Source: Erythrobacteraceae bacterium (lineage in GTDB: Bacteria; Pseudomonadota; Alphaproteobacteria; Sphingomonadales; Sphingomonadaceae). Taken from it: DNA of 44,913 nt. The stretch lies in the NCBI GenBank assembly GCA_024642545.1, contig JAHEAW010000003.1:1-44913 (forward strand), in the 5' to 3' direction. A program made the position numbers and the translations under genes. The notes below the pieces were generated by a model that saw only the letters and a program-made list of their open reading frames with translations, did no database searches and was not told the DNA's origin. Positions 1 to 8,430 of the stretch are shown here, one piece after another (positions within the stretch are counted from its first letter, which is position 1; every line of letters begins with the position of its first letter).

Positions 1-1769
1 ATGATGATCAGCATGGCACCGCGATTATTTCTGCCGCTGGCCTGATCAATGCCTGCTATTTGACGAACCGTGACCTGAAGGACATCAAGGTTGTGGTCAA
101 TGGCGCAGGCGCGGCTGCGCTGGCATGTACCGCGCTGATCAAGGCCATGGGCGTGCCGCATGATCAAGTGATCGTATGCGATCGTAGCGGTCCGATTTAT
201 CCGGGCCGGGCTGATGTCGACCAGTGGAAGAGCGCTCATGCGGTCCCGACCGAGGCGCGCACTCTGGAAGAAGCGCTCGACGGGGCCGATATTTTTCTGG
301 GTCTGTCAGCGGCGGGCGCGCTCAAGCCTGACTGGGTCAAGAAGATGGCCAAACAGCCAATTATCTTTGCAATGGCCAACCCTGACCCGGAAATCACACC
401 AGATGATGCCAAGGCGGTGCGGCCTGATGCGATCATCGCCACAGGCAGGTCTGATTTCCCCAATCAAGTCAATAATGTGCTGGGATTTCCGTTCATTTTC
501 CGCGGGGCGCTGGACGTGCAAGCGACCGCGATAAACGAAGAAATGAAGGTGGCAGCGGCGCATGCCATTGCCGAACTGGCGCGCCAGCGGGTGCCCGATG
601 AAGTAGCCGCCGCTTACGGCAAGAACCACAAATTCGGCACGGATTACATCATCCCTGTTCCTTTCGACCCTCGGCTGATGGAAGTCGTGTCTTCTGCCGT
701 GGCCAAGGCGGCGATGGATTCGGGCGTGGCCAAGGCGCCAATCAAGGATTTCGATGCGTATCGGCTGGCGCTCAAATCACGCCTCAATCCGACCACCTCG
801 GTGCTCACCAACACGTACGAAATCGCCCGCGCTAATCCCAAGCGGGTGGTCTTTGCCGAAGCGGAAGAGGATGTGGTGCTGCGCGCTGCGATCCAGTTCC
901 GCGACTTTGGCTATGGCAAACCCATACTGGTGGGCCGGACCAAAGCCGTGGCGGACAAGCTGCATATGCTGGGGGCGGATAATCCGGGCGACTTTGAAAT
1001 CCAGAATTCGGCAGATTGCGAATATGTGCCCGCGATGGTTGAGTATCTCTACAAGCGCCTGCAGCGGCGCGGTTATACCGAACGCGATGTACGCCGGATG
1101 GTCAATCAGGAACGCAATGTCTTTGCTGCTTTGCTGGTCGCTCTTGGTCACGGTGATGCGATGATTTCAGGCGTGACGCGGACCTTTGCGCAGACCGTGC
1201 GTGAAGTCCATCTGGTGCTTGACGCCAAGAAGGGTGCATTGCCGTTTGGCATCCATATGATGATCGGCAAGAATCACACCACTTTTCTGGCCGACACCAC
1301 TATCAATGAACGTCCCAGTGCCGAAGAACTGGCGCATATTGCCCGCGAAACCGCCGAAGTTGCGCGTCGCATGGGGCATGAACCGCGTGTGGCCTTCCTG
1401 TCTTATTCAACTTTCGGCAATCCAAGCGGCAAATGGCTGGAAAATATCCGGGCTGCAGTAGCGATCCTCGACCAGGAAGACCCCGGTTTTGAGTATGAGG
1501 GCGAAATGGCGCCCGATGCAGCGCTCAATACCAAGGTGATGGCGCTTTATCCATTCAGCCGCTTGTCCGCGCCTGCCAATGTATTGGTGATGCCCGGCCT
1601 GCAATCGGCCAATCTGTCAGCCAAGATCCTGCGCGAGTTGGGCGGTGATGATACAATTGGGCCGATGCTGCTGGGCATGGAAAAGCCGGTGCAGATCGTC
1701 CCGATGACGGCAATCGCGCCCGATATTTTGACGCTGGCAGTGCTGGCAGCGGCAGGAGTGGTCGGCTGA
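1..1769 (+). CDS. maeB: NADP-dependent malic enzyme with C-terminal phosphotransacetylase-like domain, 5'-truncated by window edge
   Basis: MaeB-type malic enzyme decarboxylates malate to pyruvate, making NAD(P)H, in the cytosol. The reading frame is open from base 3, where it reads DDQHGTAIISAAGL, the conserved malic-enzyme segment, so the TTG at 60 is not the start. The visible part is 588 residues; with a usual family length of about 750-770, roughly 170 N-terminal residues lie upstream of the window. The dinucleotide-binding loop VVNGAGAAA is near visible residue 32. The malic part continues to about residue 255 (IIPVPFDPR near 200). The rest, from about VLTNTYEIARANPKRVVFAE to the end, resembles phosphate acetyl/butyryltransferase; in MaeB proteins this domain is known as an allosteric acetyl-CoA-sensing module rather than an enzyme. 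It ends 30 bp from the convergent trmB. Confidence 0.93.
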   Translation, partial: DDQHGTAIISAAGLINACYLTNRDLKDIKVVVNGAGAAALACTALIKAMGVPHDQVIVCDRSGPIYPGRADVDQWKSAHAVPTEARTLEEALDGADIFLGLSAAGALKPDWVKKMAKQPIIFAMANPDPEITPDDAKAVRPDAIIATGRSDFPNQVNNVLGFPFIFRGALDVQATAINEEMKVAAAHAIAELARQRVPDEVAAAYGKNHKFGTDYIIPVPFDPRLMEVVSSAVAKAAMDSGVAKAPIKDFDAYRLALKSRLNPTTSVLTNTYEIARANPKRVVFAEAEEDVVLRAAIQFRDFGYGKPILVGRTKAVADKLHMLGADNPGDFEIQNSADCEYVPAMVEYLYKRLQRRGYTERDVRRMVNQERNVFAALLVALGHGDAMISGVTRTFAQTVREVHLVLDAKKGALPFGIHMMIGKNHTTFLADTTINERPSAEELAHIARETAEVARRMGHEPRVAFLSYSTFGNPSGKWLENIRAAVAILDQEDPGFEYEGEMAPDAALNTKVMALYPFSRLSAPANVLVMPGLQSANLSAKILRELGGDDTIGPMLLGMEKPVQIVPMTAIAPDILTLAVLAAAGVVG

Positions 1770-1798
1770 AGCAGGACCGGCGCTACGAAGCCCCTGTT

Positions 1799-1816
1799 GT
1801 TACCGCCGCCGGTAAC
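1799..1816. repeat. short inverted repeat between convergent maeB and trmB
   Basis: GTTACC-GCCGCC-GGTAAC forms a perfect 6-bp stem with a 6-nt loop. It overlaps the last codons and stop of trmB, 29 bp after the maeB stop. No T-run follows on either strand, so a terminator role for the convergent pair is only a possibility. Confidence 0.3.
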
Positions 1817-2498
1817 GGAAATACCACACCTCATGGCCCAGCCTGCGTGCCTTCTTCTCGTAGCGGGTTTCGCTCCAGCCGCCAGGCCGGGTCTGAAAAT
1901 CCTGCGGCCCTTCGATCAGCCAGTCGAATTGATCCGTATGGCGCCGCATGACCATCAGTGCGTGGCGCAAATAAACCGGGTGATCGGTACCAAAGCGGAA
2001 TTCGCCGCCGGGCTTGAGTTTGGCAGCGATCAGATCAAGCGGCCCGTCATTCATCATTCGGCGCTTGGCGTGCCGCGCCTTCTTCCACGGATCTGGATGG
2101 AGTAGATAAATGAAGCTGCACGCCTGGTCAGGAATGCGGGCCAGTACCTCCAGCGCATCGCCCATATGCAACCGGACATTGGTCAATCCCAGATCGCGCA
2201 CATGCGCAAGCGCGCCAACCATGCCGTTCACAAACGGTTCTGCGCCAATGAAGACATGATCGGGCAGCATATCCGCGCGCGTTGCCAGATGTTCGCCGGC
2301 ACCAATCCCTACTTCGAAATGTAGCGGGGCGGCATGGCCAAACAGCGCCTCGGCCGTGACTTGTCCATCCTCGGGCACGCTTAAGGGCGGGAGCAAGGTC
2401 TCAAGCAGATCCTGCTGCCCTTTGCGTAATGCACGGCCTTGTGTCCGTCCATAGAGACGGTTGAGTGTGGTCGGATCGCCAGGTTTGTTCGCTGTCAT
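1800..2498 (-). CDS. trmB: tRNA (guanine-N7-)-methyltransferase
   Basis: Cytosolic SAM-dependent enzyme that makes m7G46 in the variable loop of tRNAs. The protein has 232 residues, normal for bacterial TrmB. The SAM-binding loop is VGIGAGEH (about residues 63-70), the family signature HPDPWKKARHAKRR lies at about 134-147, and FGTDH near the C-terminus matches the conserved substrate-binding TD segment. The start is the ATG at 2498; the preceding Shine-Dalgarno is weak (GGCGGC). It is separated from the upstream minus-strand gene lolA by 259 nt that end in a strong intrinsic terminator, so trmB probably has its own promoter between about 2500 and 2547 or depends on readthrough. Confidence 0.95.
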   Translation of the reverse strand: MTANKPGDPTTLNRLYGRTQGRALRKGQQDLLETLLPPLSVPEDGQVTAEALFGHAAPLHFEVGIGAGEHLATRADMLPDHVFIGAEPFVNGMVGALAHVRDLGLTNVRLHMGDALEVLARIPDQACSFIYLLHPDPWKKARHAKRRMMNDGPLDLIAAKLKPGGEFRFGTDHPVYLRHALMVMRRHTDQFDWLIEGPQDFQTRPGGWSETRYEKKARRLGHEVWYFRYRRR

Positions 2499-2757
2499 GG
2501 TTGCCGCCGTTAGAGCGTCTTCAAAGCAGCCTCAAGTTGCCAGAGATAAAAACCCCCGCGCCGGGGGCATTGGCGCGAGGGTTCCTTATCAGCGTTCGTC
2601 ACGCTTTGTGCAGCTGGCCGTTTCAAAGGCAGGGCAACAGGGGGGAAACCCGCCCTTAACCAGGCTACCTTTTGGATATAGGAGCGGTTGGCTTGCTGGC
2701 CAATGAACAATCAGCCGCACTCTGTCGTATTTATCCAACCGGGCGCAGGCAGGGCGT
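2499..2757 (-). other. 259-nt gap between lolA and trmB; possible small RNA or long lolA 3' UTR
   Basis: No convincing protein-coding gene is seen. A 66-codon minus-strand frame (2510-2710) spans the terminator and has no family features, so I do not call it. The minus strand runs from the lolA stop for about 175 nt into a GC-rich hairpin followed by five Ts (2548-2581). This arrangement fits a 3' UTR or a small RNA of roughly 150-200 nt. I do not recognise the segment as SRP RNA, 6S RNA, tmRNA, RNase P RNA or a known riboswitch. Confidence 0.35.
2548..2581 (-). terminator. Rho-independent terminator upstream of trmB
   Basis: Reading the minus strand, CCCTCGCGCC and GGCGCGGGGG pair over about 10 bp with one mismatch around a 9-nt loop, and TTTTT follows directly. 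A tighter alternative hairpin (CCCCCG, 3-nt loop, CGGGGG) uses the same bases. It would end transcription coming from lolA or from an RNA gene in the gap, not trmB itself. Confidence 0.75.
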
Positions 2758-3435
2758 TCAGCGCGGGCGACGAGATGATTTGCGCGGATCGCGATACGTA
2801 AAAGTGTTGTCGCTGATGGCAAGTCCATAGCGCTGATTGCTGAGGCGCACCGTGGTACGGTTGTTTTGCGAATCCAGCGCGACCCAATTGGTCAATTGCC
2901 ACCCTCCCGGGGCGGAGGCATCACGAATGAAAATCATCGTGATGACACCATATTCCGGCCGCTTTGGATCGCGCACTTCAATGCTGATAACATTGGAATT
3001 TCCGGTTGGCACCAGCTTGCCATATTTGCTGATGTCCCGGTCCGGATCAAGCAATGCGCCAAGTGGCGAGTTTCTGATGGGCCAGCGCTGCACCTGATTG
3101 ACCTCATAATCGATCATGGTCAGCGATTTGCCGTTCGATACCACCAGGATCGGCACATCCTTGCTATATTGGAAGCGGATCTTGCCAGGGCGTTTCAACG
3201 TCACGACGCCGGTCACCATCTGGCCGTTGCGATCGGTCTGGGTAAAATCGGCCTGCATCGTGGAAATTGCACGCAGCGCCGATACCGCCTGATCAAGCTC
3301 GCTCATGGCAGCATGAGCAGGTGCCGATGGCGCAAGTATAGCCGCTGGTGCGGCTAAAGCCAGCGCGGCAACAAAAGCGCCACGAACAATGCGGCGCGGG
3401 GCGGAACTGGCGAAAAGAGAAGTTATAGCAGTCAT
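2758..3435 (-). CDS. lolA: outer-membrane lipoprotein carrier protein LolA
   Basis: Periplasmic chaperone that takes lipoproteins from the LolCDE complex and hands them to the outer membrane. The chosen start is the ATG at 3435, giving 225 residues; a longer frame upstream would run through the gap toward rpmG and put the signal peptide in the middle. The N-terminus has basic residues (PRR, R) followed by a hydrophobic alanine-rich stretch and a likely signal peptidase I site at AHA|AMSEL near residue 42. The body has LolA features: the early MQADFTQ segment, the strand-rich GVVTLKRPGKIRFQY, and DYEVNQVQRWPI. The C-terminal tail is basic (RKSSRRPR). The gene lies 82 nt downstream of rpmG on the same strand; cotranscription is possible but not shown. 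Confidence 0.9.
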   Translation of the reverse strand: MTAITSLFASSAPRRIVRGAFVAALALAAPAAILAPSAPAHAAMSELDQAVSALRAISTMQADFTQTDRNGQMVTGVVTLKRPGKIRFQYSKDVPILVVSNGKSLTMIDYEVNQVQRWPIRNSPLGALLDPDRDISKYGKLVPTGNSNVISIEVRDPKRPEYGVITMIFIRDASAPGGWQLTNWVALDSQNNRTTVRLSNQRYGLAISDNTFTYRDPRKSSRRPR

Positions 3436-3481
3436 GACCGGGCTGTTAGCGCGGATGCATTGAACTGTCACTGAATGGCAA

Positions 3482-3513
3482 GTGCTGGCGGCGTTCAGCC
3501 TGCGCCAGCGCAC
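3482..3513 (-). other. hairpin after rpmG, weak terminator candidate
   Basis: GTGC-TGGCG and CGCCA-GC-GCAC can pair (9 bp with a 2-nt bulge) around a 12-nt loop, starting 4 nt after the rpmG stop. No T-run follows on the minus strand, so it may be an mRNA-stabilising stem or a Rho-dependent end rather than an intrinsic terminator. Confidence 0.3.
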
Positions 3514-3517
3514 CCGA

Positions 3518-3685
3518 TCACTTGATCTTGGCTTCCTTGAACTCGACATGCTTACGCGCGACGGGATCATATTTGCGGAAGGTCATCTTTTCAGTGATGT
3601 TCCGGGGATTCTTCTTGGTGGTATAATAGAAGCCGGTGTCAGCGGTCGAGACCAGCTTGATCTTTACGGTTGCAGGTTTCGCCAT
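3518..3685 (-). CDS. rpmG: 50S ribosomal protein L33
   Basis: Small protein of the large ribosomal subunit. It has 55 residues, typical for L33, and reads [19 protein letters not shown], then [10 protein letters not shown], ending in [11 protein letters not shown]. The start ATG at 3685 has AGGAAA 5 nt upstream. It has no zinc-binding CxxC pairs, so it is the zinc-independent (C-minus) paralogue type. It stands between lolA and arfB on the same strand, with a hairpin on each side, and may be transcribed alone. Confidence 0.97.
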   Translation of the reverse strand: MAKPATVKIKLVSTADTGFYYTTKKNPRNITEKMTFRKYDPVARKHVEFKEAKIK

Positions 3686-3742
3686 GGCGGTTTCCTAAAA
3701 GCTTTCGTGCTGCGGCCATTAACGGCCGGAACCAGTATGTGA

Positions 3743-3773
3743 AAATAATTGGGGCGACGCGCAAGCGCCGCCC
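3743..3773 (-). terminator. probable intrinsic terminator after arfB
   Basis: On the minus strand GGGCG-G-CGC, loop TTGC, GCG-T-CGCCC makes an 8-bp stem with one internal G-T pair, followed by the AT-rich CAATTATTTTC. It lies about 70 nt after the arfB stop and 58 nt before the rpmG start, separating the pabBC-rluA-arfB run from rpmG. Confidence 0.5.
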
Positions 3774-3841
3774 TTCAAGCCGCCTCCATTGGGGCAGGGT
3801 AGGTGGAATGTCAAGCCGCTTTGACCGCGCTGAGACTACTT

Positions 3842-4246
3842 CTACCAGTCGACCTTGCCGCGGTTGGCCTTGATTGAACCGCGGCTTTTCTTGGCTTTTA
3901 TCCGCGCTTCCTTGCCGACTCGGTTAACCCGGCTGCGCTTGCGTACACGCGGTGCCCGTTCGGCTTCCTCCAGCATTGCCCTCAGCCGTTTGCGGGCGTC
4001 ATCGCGATTCGCTTCCTGCGTGCGATAACTGCGCGCGGTGAGTACGATCTCCCCTTTCGAGGTCATCCTGCTTCCGGCAATTGTCTTTAGCCTGCTGAAC
4101 ACTGCCGGTTCGAGCCGCAGAGCAAAGACGTTGAGCCGCAGCTGTACGGCGGTCGCGACCTTGTTGACATTCTGCCCGCCCGGCCCGGAAGAGGCGATAA
4201 AGCTCTCCTCCAGCAGCGCTATCGCACGGTCTATGATATCAGGCAT
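3842..4246 (-). CDS. arfB: alternative ribosome-rescue factor B (peptidyl-tRNA hydrolase ArfB/YaeJ)
   Basis: Releases nascent chains from stalled, non-stop ribosomes. The ATG at 4246 gives a 134-residue protein, the family's usual length; longer in-frame starts lie inside the upstream gene and are unlikely. The catalytic GGQ motif is in SSGPGGQNVNK (GGQ at residues 23-25). The C-terminus, from about residue 100, is a lysine/arginine-rich tail (RVRKRSRVNRVGKEARIKAK), the part that in ArfB enters the empty mRNA channel. Its start overlaps the stop of the RluA-like gene by 8 nt (ATGCCTGA), so the two are probably translationally coupled. RF1/RF2 are excluded by size and the lack of a codon-recognition domain. 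Confidence 0.93.
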   Translation of the reverse strand: MPDIIDRAIALLEESFIASSGPGGQNVNKVATAVQLRLNVFALRLEPAVFSRLKTIAGSRMTSKGEIVLTARSYRTQEANRDDARKRLRAMLEEAERAPRVRKRSRVNRVGKEARIKAKKSRGSIKANRGKVDW

Positions 4247-4892
4247 CACCAAAGCCGAGCCGGATGAAATCCTCCGGCATAGGTGCGCGCGCGGCGATGT
4301 CAGCTTTGCCTTGTCGCGGGACGCAAAGCTCTGCTGCATGAAGCATGGTCCGGCCTGGAACTGAACCGGGCCCATAGACCGGATCACCAAGTAGCGCGGT
4401 CCCAAGACCGGCCAGAGCGTGGATTCGGATCTGATGTGTCCGGCCCGTTTCCGGCCGGAATTCCACCAGCGTATGGCCGCCACTTGCCCCGACGCGCCGC
4501 CAATGGGTGAGTGAAGGCTTGCCCTTCTTGGCGGCAATCATCCGCCAACCTTTTTCCGCGCTGCTGATTTTTGCCAAAGCAAGGTCGATCGTTCCTGCCT
4601 CTGCTACCAATTCCCCTGCGATCACGCCGAAATAGGTCTTGGACACCAGCCGTTTTTCGAATGCCAAAGAGAATCGTTTCAACGCTTTGGGGTTACGGGC
4701 AAGTAGCAGGCAGCCTGAAGTGTCAGTATCGATCCGATGGACTGGCACAGGCGGCCGCTGAAAGCCAAATTTCAGCTGTTCGAGATAATCTGCCAACGAA
4801 GGGCCGCCCTTGCGCGGCTGTTCGATCGGCAAGCCAGCCGGTTTATCAATGATCAGCGCTTCGGCATCTTCGAACAGGACGGGAATTTTCAC
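4239..4892 (-). CDS. RluA-family rRNA/tRNA pseudouridine synthase
   Basis: Cytosolic enzyme converting uridine to pseudouridine in RNA; the target cannot be told from sequence. It has 217 residues, about the length of E. coli RluA, and lacks the N-terminal S4 domain of RluC/RluD. The catalytic aspartate lies in HRIDTDTSGCLLLAR (Asp55; the family form is HRLDxxTSG). Further family segments are SKTYFGVIAGE, RPETGRTHQIRIH and DPVYGPG, and a late LHA. The start is a GTG at 4892 that overlaps the pabBC stop by 4 nt (GTGA), and its own stop overlaps arfB, so pabBC, this gene and arfB form one coupled unit. Confidence 0.9.
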   Translation of the reverse strand: MKIPVLFEDAEALIIDKPAGLPIEQPRKGGPSLADYLEQLKFGFQRPPVPVHRIDTDTSGCLLLARNPKALKRFSLAFEKRLVSKTYFGVIAGELVAEAGTIDLALAKISSAEKGWRMIAAKKGKPSLTHWRRVGASGGHTLVEFRPETGRTHQIRIHALAGLGTALLGDPVYGPGSVPGRTMLHAAELCVPRQGKADIAARAPMPEDFIRLGFGDA

Positions 4893-6697
4893 ACTAGATG
4901 CGCCTGCATCAACCCGCGCACAGAATTGCCCAGTAAAAAGCCATCCGCCAGATCGCCGATCGCTAATTCGGCTTCCCGCGCGGTGCCGTTTTCGATCAGG
5001 GAACGGCGCAGCACGCCGGGTAGCAGCCCCAGCCTGGCTGGCGGGGTCAATAATACGCCGTCGCGCTTGACAAAAATGTTGTTCCGGCAGCCTTCTGTGA
5101 CCAGCCCGTCTTCCCGCAGCAGCAGCGCTTCTTGTGCGCCCTCCGTCTGTGCCACTTCCAGCGCAGCCTCGTAAAACCCCCGATCGCTGGTCTTGTGGCG
5201 CAAACGCCAGTCGCCCGCGTCAACCGGCAGCGGCATCAGGATACAGCTCAGCCTGTCCTCAGGAGGGGAGGCAAGCGCCTGTGCCTCAAGCGCGATTGCT
5301 CCGCTTCTGGCCAGCAGCAGACGCAGCTTCGAGGCGGTCTCAAGTTCAAAGCACAGCGCCTGGATCTGGTTGCGGGCCTGATGCCGGTCGAAGGCGAACC
5401 CCAACTGCGCTGCACTGGCCTTGATACGCTCAAGATGCAGTTCAAGCAGCTCAATCCCTGCCTCCGGATCAAAGCGCATCGCCTCTATCAAATCGAAACC
5501 TGCAGCGGATGATTGCGCATCGGAATGGCGGGTGAAACCACCCTTGAGGATAGCTTCACGCCATTCTGCCAAAGGCTCGCTGTCGGCGACAATTGCCGAA
5601 CCCACGCCGAGCACGGCAGTGCCCTGATTGTTTTCGGCAGGTGTGAGGCGAAGCGTACGGATCGCGACGTTGAATGCAGCGTCGCCATTTGCGCCAATTC
5701 GGCCAATCGCGCCGCAATAGGGGCCTCGCGGGTCAAGTTCAGTTTGGTTGATGAGTTCCATTGCACGGATTTTGGGCGCGCCGGTGATCGAACCGCACGG
5801 AAAGATCGCCCGAATAAGGTCAATTGCGCCTTTTTCGGGCCGCAAATGCGCCTGAACTGTCGACACCATCTGATGCACTGTGGGGTAGGATTCAACCGCA
5901 AATGGTGCGTCGACCCGGACGGTTCCGGGCTGCGCAACCCGGCTGAGATCGTTGCGCATAAGATCAACAATCATCAGGTTTTCTGCCCTGTCCTTGATCG
6001 AACTTGCCAGTTCCTGCGCCATCGCCGCGTCTTGAATGGCATCTGCGGCACGCGGGCGGGTGCCCTTCATCGGCTTGGCCCTGACTGCCCCGTCTTTCAG
6101 GCTGAAAAAAAGTTCGGGCGAGAGGCTGAGCAGCCAATGGTAGCCATCAAACATCAGCCCGCCATAACCCGCGTTGGCGGCGGGCCGCAGCGCAGCGTAA
6201 AGCGCGACCGGATCGCCGCGATAGCTGCCTGCCAGCGGGAAGGTCAGATTGGCCTGATAAATGTCACCATCTGCAATCGCCTGCTGGAGTGTTTCGAATA
6301 GTTTTTGATAGCCGCCCGTCGATATTTGCGGCTCCAACGGACCGAGCGAAACGGTGCCCTGGGCCTGGTCAGCAAGCCAGCCGGGCATTTCATCAGCCAG
6401 GATGGTTTGCGGCCGACTGAACAGCCCCAGCCACACCAGCGGCCCTGCCGCGCCGGTTCGGGCGGCTGCCAGCGGCGCCAGCCGCGGTTCCAGCGCAAGC
6501 CCCGCCTCGTAAGCAATATAGCCTGCCAAAGTGCCGCCGCTGCTGCGCCGGGCTGCATCGGCGGCCAGCAGGACTTCCTCCACCTCATGCACGCGGCGAG
6601 CTACGAAAATGGCGTCTGGCGCTTCGAACAAATGTGCATCGCTGGCGCCGCTGCTGCGCGCATCATCAAGCAGGACAAAGGGTTGCCGTTCAGCCAT
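4889..6697 (-). CDS. pabB: bifunctional aminodeoxychorismate synthase component I / aminodeoxychorismate lyase
   Basis: Folate pathway: the PabB part aminates chorismate to 4-amino-4-deoxychorismate, and the C-terminal PabC-like part releases pyruvate to give p-aminobenzoate. The protein has 602 residues. The chorismate-binding domain fills about residues 1-395, with GDIYQANLT (~145), KPMKGTRPR (~211), DRAENLMIVDLMRNDLSR (~237) and CGSITGAPKIRAMELI (~302). The class IV aminotransferase-like domain fills about 405-602, with HLERIKASA, a candidate PLP lysine in RHKTSDRGFYEAAL, and EGCRNNIFV. The glutamine amidotransferase PabA is not in this window. The ATG at 6697 is the first in frame. A perfect inverted repeat lies just upstream (6706-6727). 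Confidence 0.92.
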   Translation of the reverse strand: MAERQPFVLLDDARSSGASDAHLFEAPDAIFVARRVHEVEEVLLAADAARRSSGGTLAGYIAYEAGLALEPRLAPLAAARTGAAGPLVWLGLFSRPQTILADEMPGWLADQAQGTVSLGPLEPQISTGGYQKLFETLQQAIADGDIYQANLTFPLAGSYRGDPVALYAALRPAANAGYGGLMFDGYHWLLSLSPELFFSLKDGAVRAKPMKGTRPRAADAIQDAAMAQELASSIKDRAENLMIVDLMRNDLSRVAQPGTVRVDAPFAVESYPTVHQMVSTVQAHLRPEKGAIDLIRAIFPCGSITGAPKIRAMELINQTELDPRGPYCGAIGRIGANGDAAFNVAIRTLRLTPAENNQGTAVLGVGSAIVADSEPLAEWREAILKGGFTRHSDAQSSAAGFDLIEAMRFDPEAGIELLELHLERIKASAAQLGFAFDRHQARNQIQALCFELETASKLRLLLARSGAIALEAQALASPPEDRLSCILMPLPVDAGDWRLRHKTSDRGFYEAALEVAQTEGAQEALLLREDGLVTEGCRNNIFVKRDGVLLTPPARLGLLPGVLRRSLIENGTAREAELAIGDLADGFLLGNSVRGLMQAHLV

Positions 6698-6705
6698 GGC
6701 CCTGC

Positions 6706-6727
6706 CTTAGCCGCTTGATCGGCTAAG
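6706..6727. repeat. perfect 8-bp inverted repeat upstream of pabBC
   Basis: CTTAGCCG, 6-nt spacer CTTGAT, then CGGCTAAG. It begins 8 nt upstream of the pabBC start codon and sits in the 100-bp divergent region with the HerA-like gene. It could be an operator or a leader hairpin close to the pabBC ribosome-binding site; no T-run follows on either strand. Confidence 0.5.
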
Positions 6728-6797
6728 TCGAGATGCTTGACCGCGCTGCCCCCACTGCGGCACAGAACAGATCGACACTTAACGGAGTTCCCATCGC

Positions 6798-8396
6798 GTG
6801 ACGGATATCTTTCTCGGCCTCGCTGCCAATGGCGAAAAGCAATACCTCGCTCTTTCCCGCGCAAACCGGCACGGCCTGGTGGCTGGAGCCACTGGGACCG
6901 GTAAAACCGTCACACTACAGGGACTTGCTGAAAGTTTCTCGCAGGAAGGCGTGCCAGTTTTTGTGGCAGATGTGAAGGGCGATCTGTCGGGCATCTCAAT
7001 GGCCGGATCGCCGACTTTCAAGCATGCAGACAAACTGGAGGAACGGGCCAAGGAATTGGGCATGTCCGATTATGCCTATTCGGACAATCCAGCAATTTTC
7101 TGGGATCTGTACGGTGAACAAGGGCATCCCATCCGCACCACCATTTCTGAAATGGGGCCTTTGCTGCTTGCTCGGTTGCTGGATCTGAACGAGACTCAGG
7201 AAGGCGTGCTCAATATTGTGTTCCGGTTCGCGGACGAGCAGGGCCTGCTGCTGCTCAATCTCGACGATCTTCAGTCGATGCTTGCTTACACATCTGAAAA
7301 TGCAACTGACCTCAGTGCCAAATATGGTAATGTTACCAAGGCCAGTGTCGGTGCAATTCAGCGTCAGTTGCTGACGCTTGACACTCAGGGGGCGGCACGG
7401 TTCTTTGGCGAACCTGCGCTCGAAATTGTCGACTTCATCAAGACCGATGATCAGAACCGCGGTTACATCAATATCCTTGCCGCTGACAAATTGATGCAGA
7501 GCCCCAAGCTCTATTCCACTTTCCTGCTTTGGCTGATGGCGGAATTGTTTGAAGTGCTGCCCGAAGTGGGCGATCCGGAAAAGCCCAAGCTGGTCTTCTT
7601 TTTTGACGAAGCGCATTTGCTGTTCGATGATGCGCCGAAGGCGTTGCTCGACAAGATCGAGCAAGTCGTCCGGCTGATCCGTTCGAAGGGTGTGGGTGTC
7701 TATTTTGTCACGCAAAACCCGATCGACATACCCGACACAGTGGCCGGGCAACTCGGCAACCGGGTGCAGCATGCGCTGCGCGCCTTTACGCCCAAGGACC
7801 AAAAGGCAATCCGCGCCGCAGCAGACACGTTCCGGATCAACCCTGATCTTGATGTGGCCACTGCGATAACCGAATTAAAGACGGGCGAGGCGCTGGTATC
7901 GACGTTGCTTGAAGATGGTGCGCCCAGCGTCGTGCAGCGTACGCTGATCAAACCGCCGCGCTCACGGCTTGGTCCCGTCACGCCCAAGGAACGTGCGATC
8001 ATTCAGTCGATCAGTCCGCTTGAAGGTAAATATGATACCGAAGTGGACCGCGAATCGGCCGAAGAAGTGCTCGCGAAAAAGGCGGCTGATGCTGCTGCAA
8101 CTGCGGAACAGGTAGCCGCAAGCAGTGTAGAAGCAGTTGGCAAGCAGGAACGCAAATCCACGTCGCTTTGGGACGGCCTTGGTGCCAGAGTTGCCAAGGC
8201 CGCTGCTGGTGCAGCGGCCGCCAGCGCTGGATCAATTCTGGCCAGCAAGCTTTCGGGCAAGAAGAGCCGTGCAAATCCAGGCGCCAGCGCGGCAAGTTCT
8301 GCGGCCGGGACTGTGGCAACCGAACTCGGCAAGGCTATGGGCGTCCCGGGGCTGGGGCGTTTTGCGCGCAACCTGATTGGCGGACTGATGCGTTAG
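6798..8396 (+). CDS. HerA-like ATPase, DUF853 (YjgR) family
   Basis: Predicted cytosolic P-loop ATPase of the HerA/FtsK superfamily; the cellular role of the YjgR/DUF853 family is not established. The protein has 532 residues. The Walker A motif is GATGTGKT (about residues 30-37), followed by [14 protein letters not shown]. Walker B is [16 protein letters not shown] (~265), with [15 protein letters not shown], an arginine-containing [19 protein letters not shown] segment, and a C-terminal region after about residue 430 that is rich in alanine and probably helical or disordered. The GTG at 6798 is preceded by ACGGAG 9 nt upstream. It is divergent from pabBC and convergent with the M1 aminopeptidase, so it is probably a single-gene transcript. 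Confidence 0.88.
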   Translation: MTDIFLGLAANGEKQYLALSRANRHGLVAGATGTGKTVTLQGLAESFSQEGVPVFVADVKGDLSGISMAGSPTFKHADKLEERAKELGMSDYAYSDNPAIFWDLYGEQGHPIRTTISEMGPLLLARLLDLNETQEGVLNIVFRFADEQGLLLLNLDDLQSMLAYTSENATDLSAKYGNVTKASVGAIQRQLLTLDTQGAARFFGEPALEIVDFIKTDDQNRGYINILAADKLMQSPKLYSTFLLWLMAELFEVLPEVGDPEKPKLVFFFDEAHLLFDDAPKALLDKIEQVVRLIRSKGVGVYFVTQNPIDIPDTVAGQLGNRVQHALRAFTPKDQKAIRAAADTFRINPDLDVATAITELKTGEALVSTLLEDGAPSVVQRTLIKPPRSRLGPVTPKERAIIQSISPLEGKYDTEVDRESAEEVLAKKAADAAATAEQVAASSVEAVGKQERKSTSLWDGLGARVAKAAAGAAAASAGSILASKLSGKKSRANPGASAASSAAGTVATELGKAMGVPGLGRFARNLIGGLMR

Positions 8397-8399
8397 GCC

Positions 8400-8428
8400 A
8401 AAAGGCCAGGCGCACCAGCCCGCTGGCC
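8400..8428 (-). terminator. candidate terminator after the M1 aminopeptidase
   Basis: On the minus strand GGCCAG, 13-nt loop, CTGGCC is followed by TTTT, starting 2 nt after the aminopeptidase stop. The stem is only 6 bp and the loop is long. It lies in the 34-bp gap between convergent genes. Confidence 0.45.
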
Positions 8429-8430
8429 AA

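Noticed and set aside
2510-2710. 66-codon minus-strand frame between lolA and trmB
   Set aside because: It starts without a good Shine-Dalgarno, runs through the strong terminator stem and has no recognisable domain, so it is not called as a gene.
3809-3814. TTGACA on the minus strand ahead of rpmG
   Set aside because: No suitable -10 box at 16-18 nt, and transcription from it would pass through the terminator candidate before reaching rpmG.
5513-6301. 262-codon plus-strand frame opposite pabBC
   Set aside because: Antisense to intact PabB motifs; no domain of its own.
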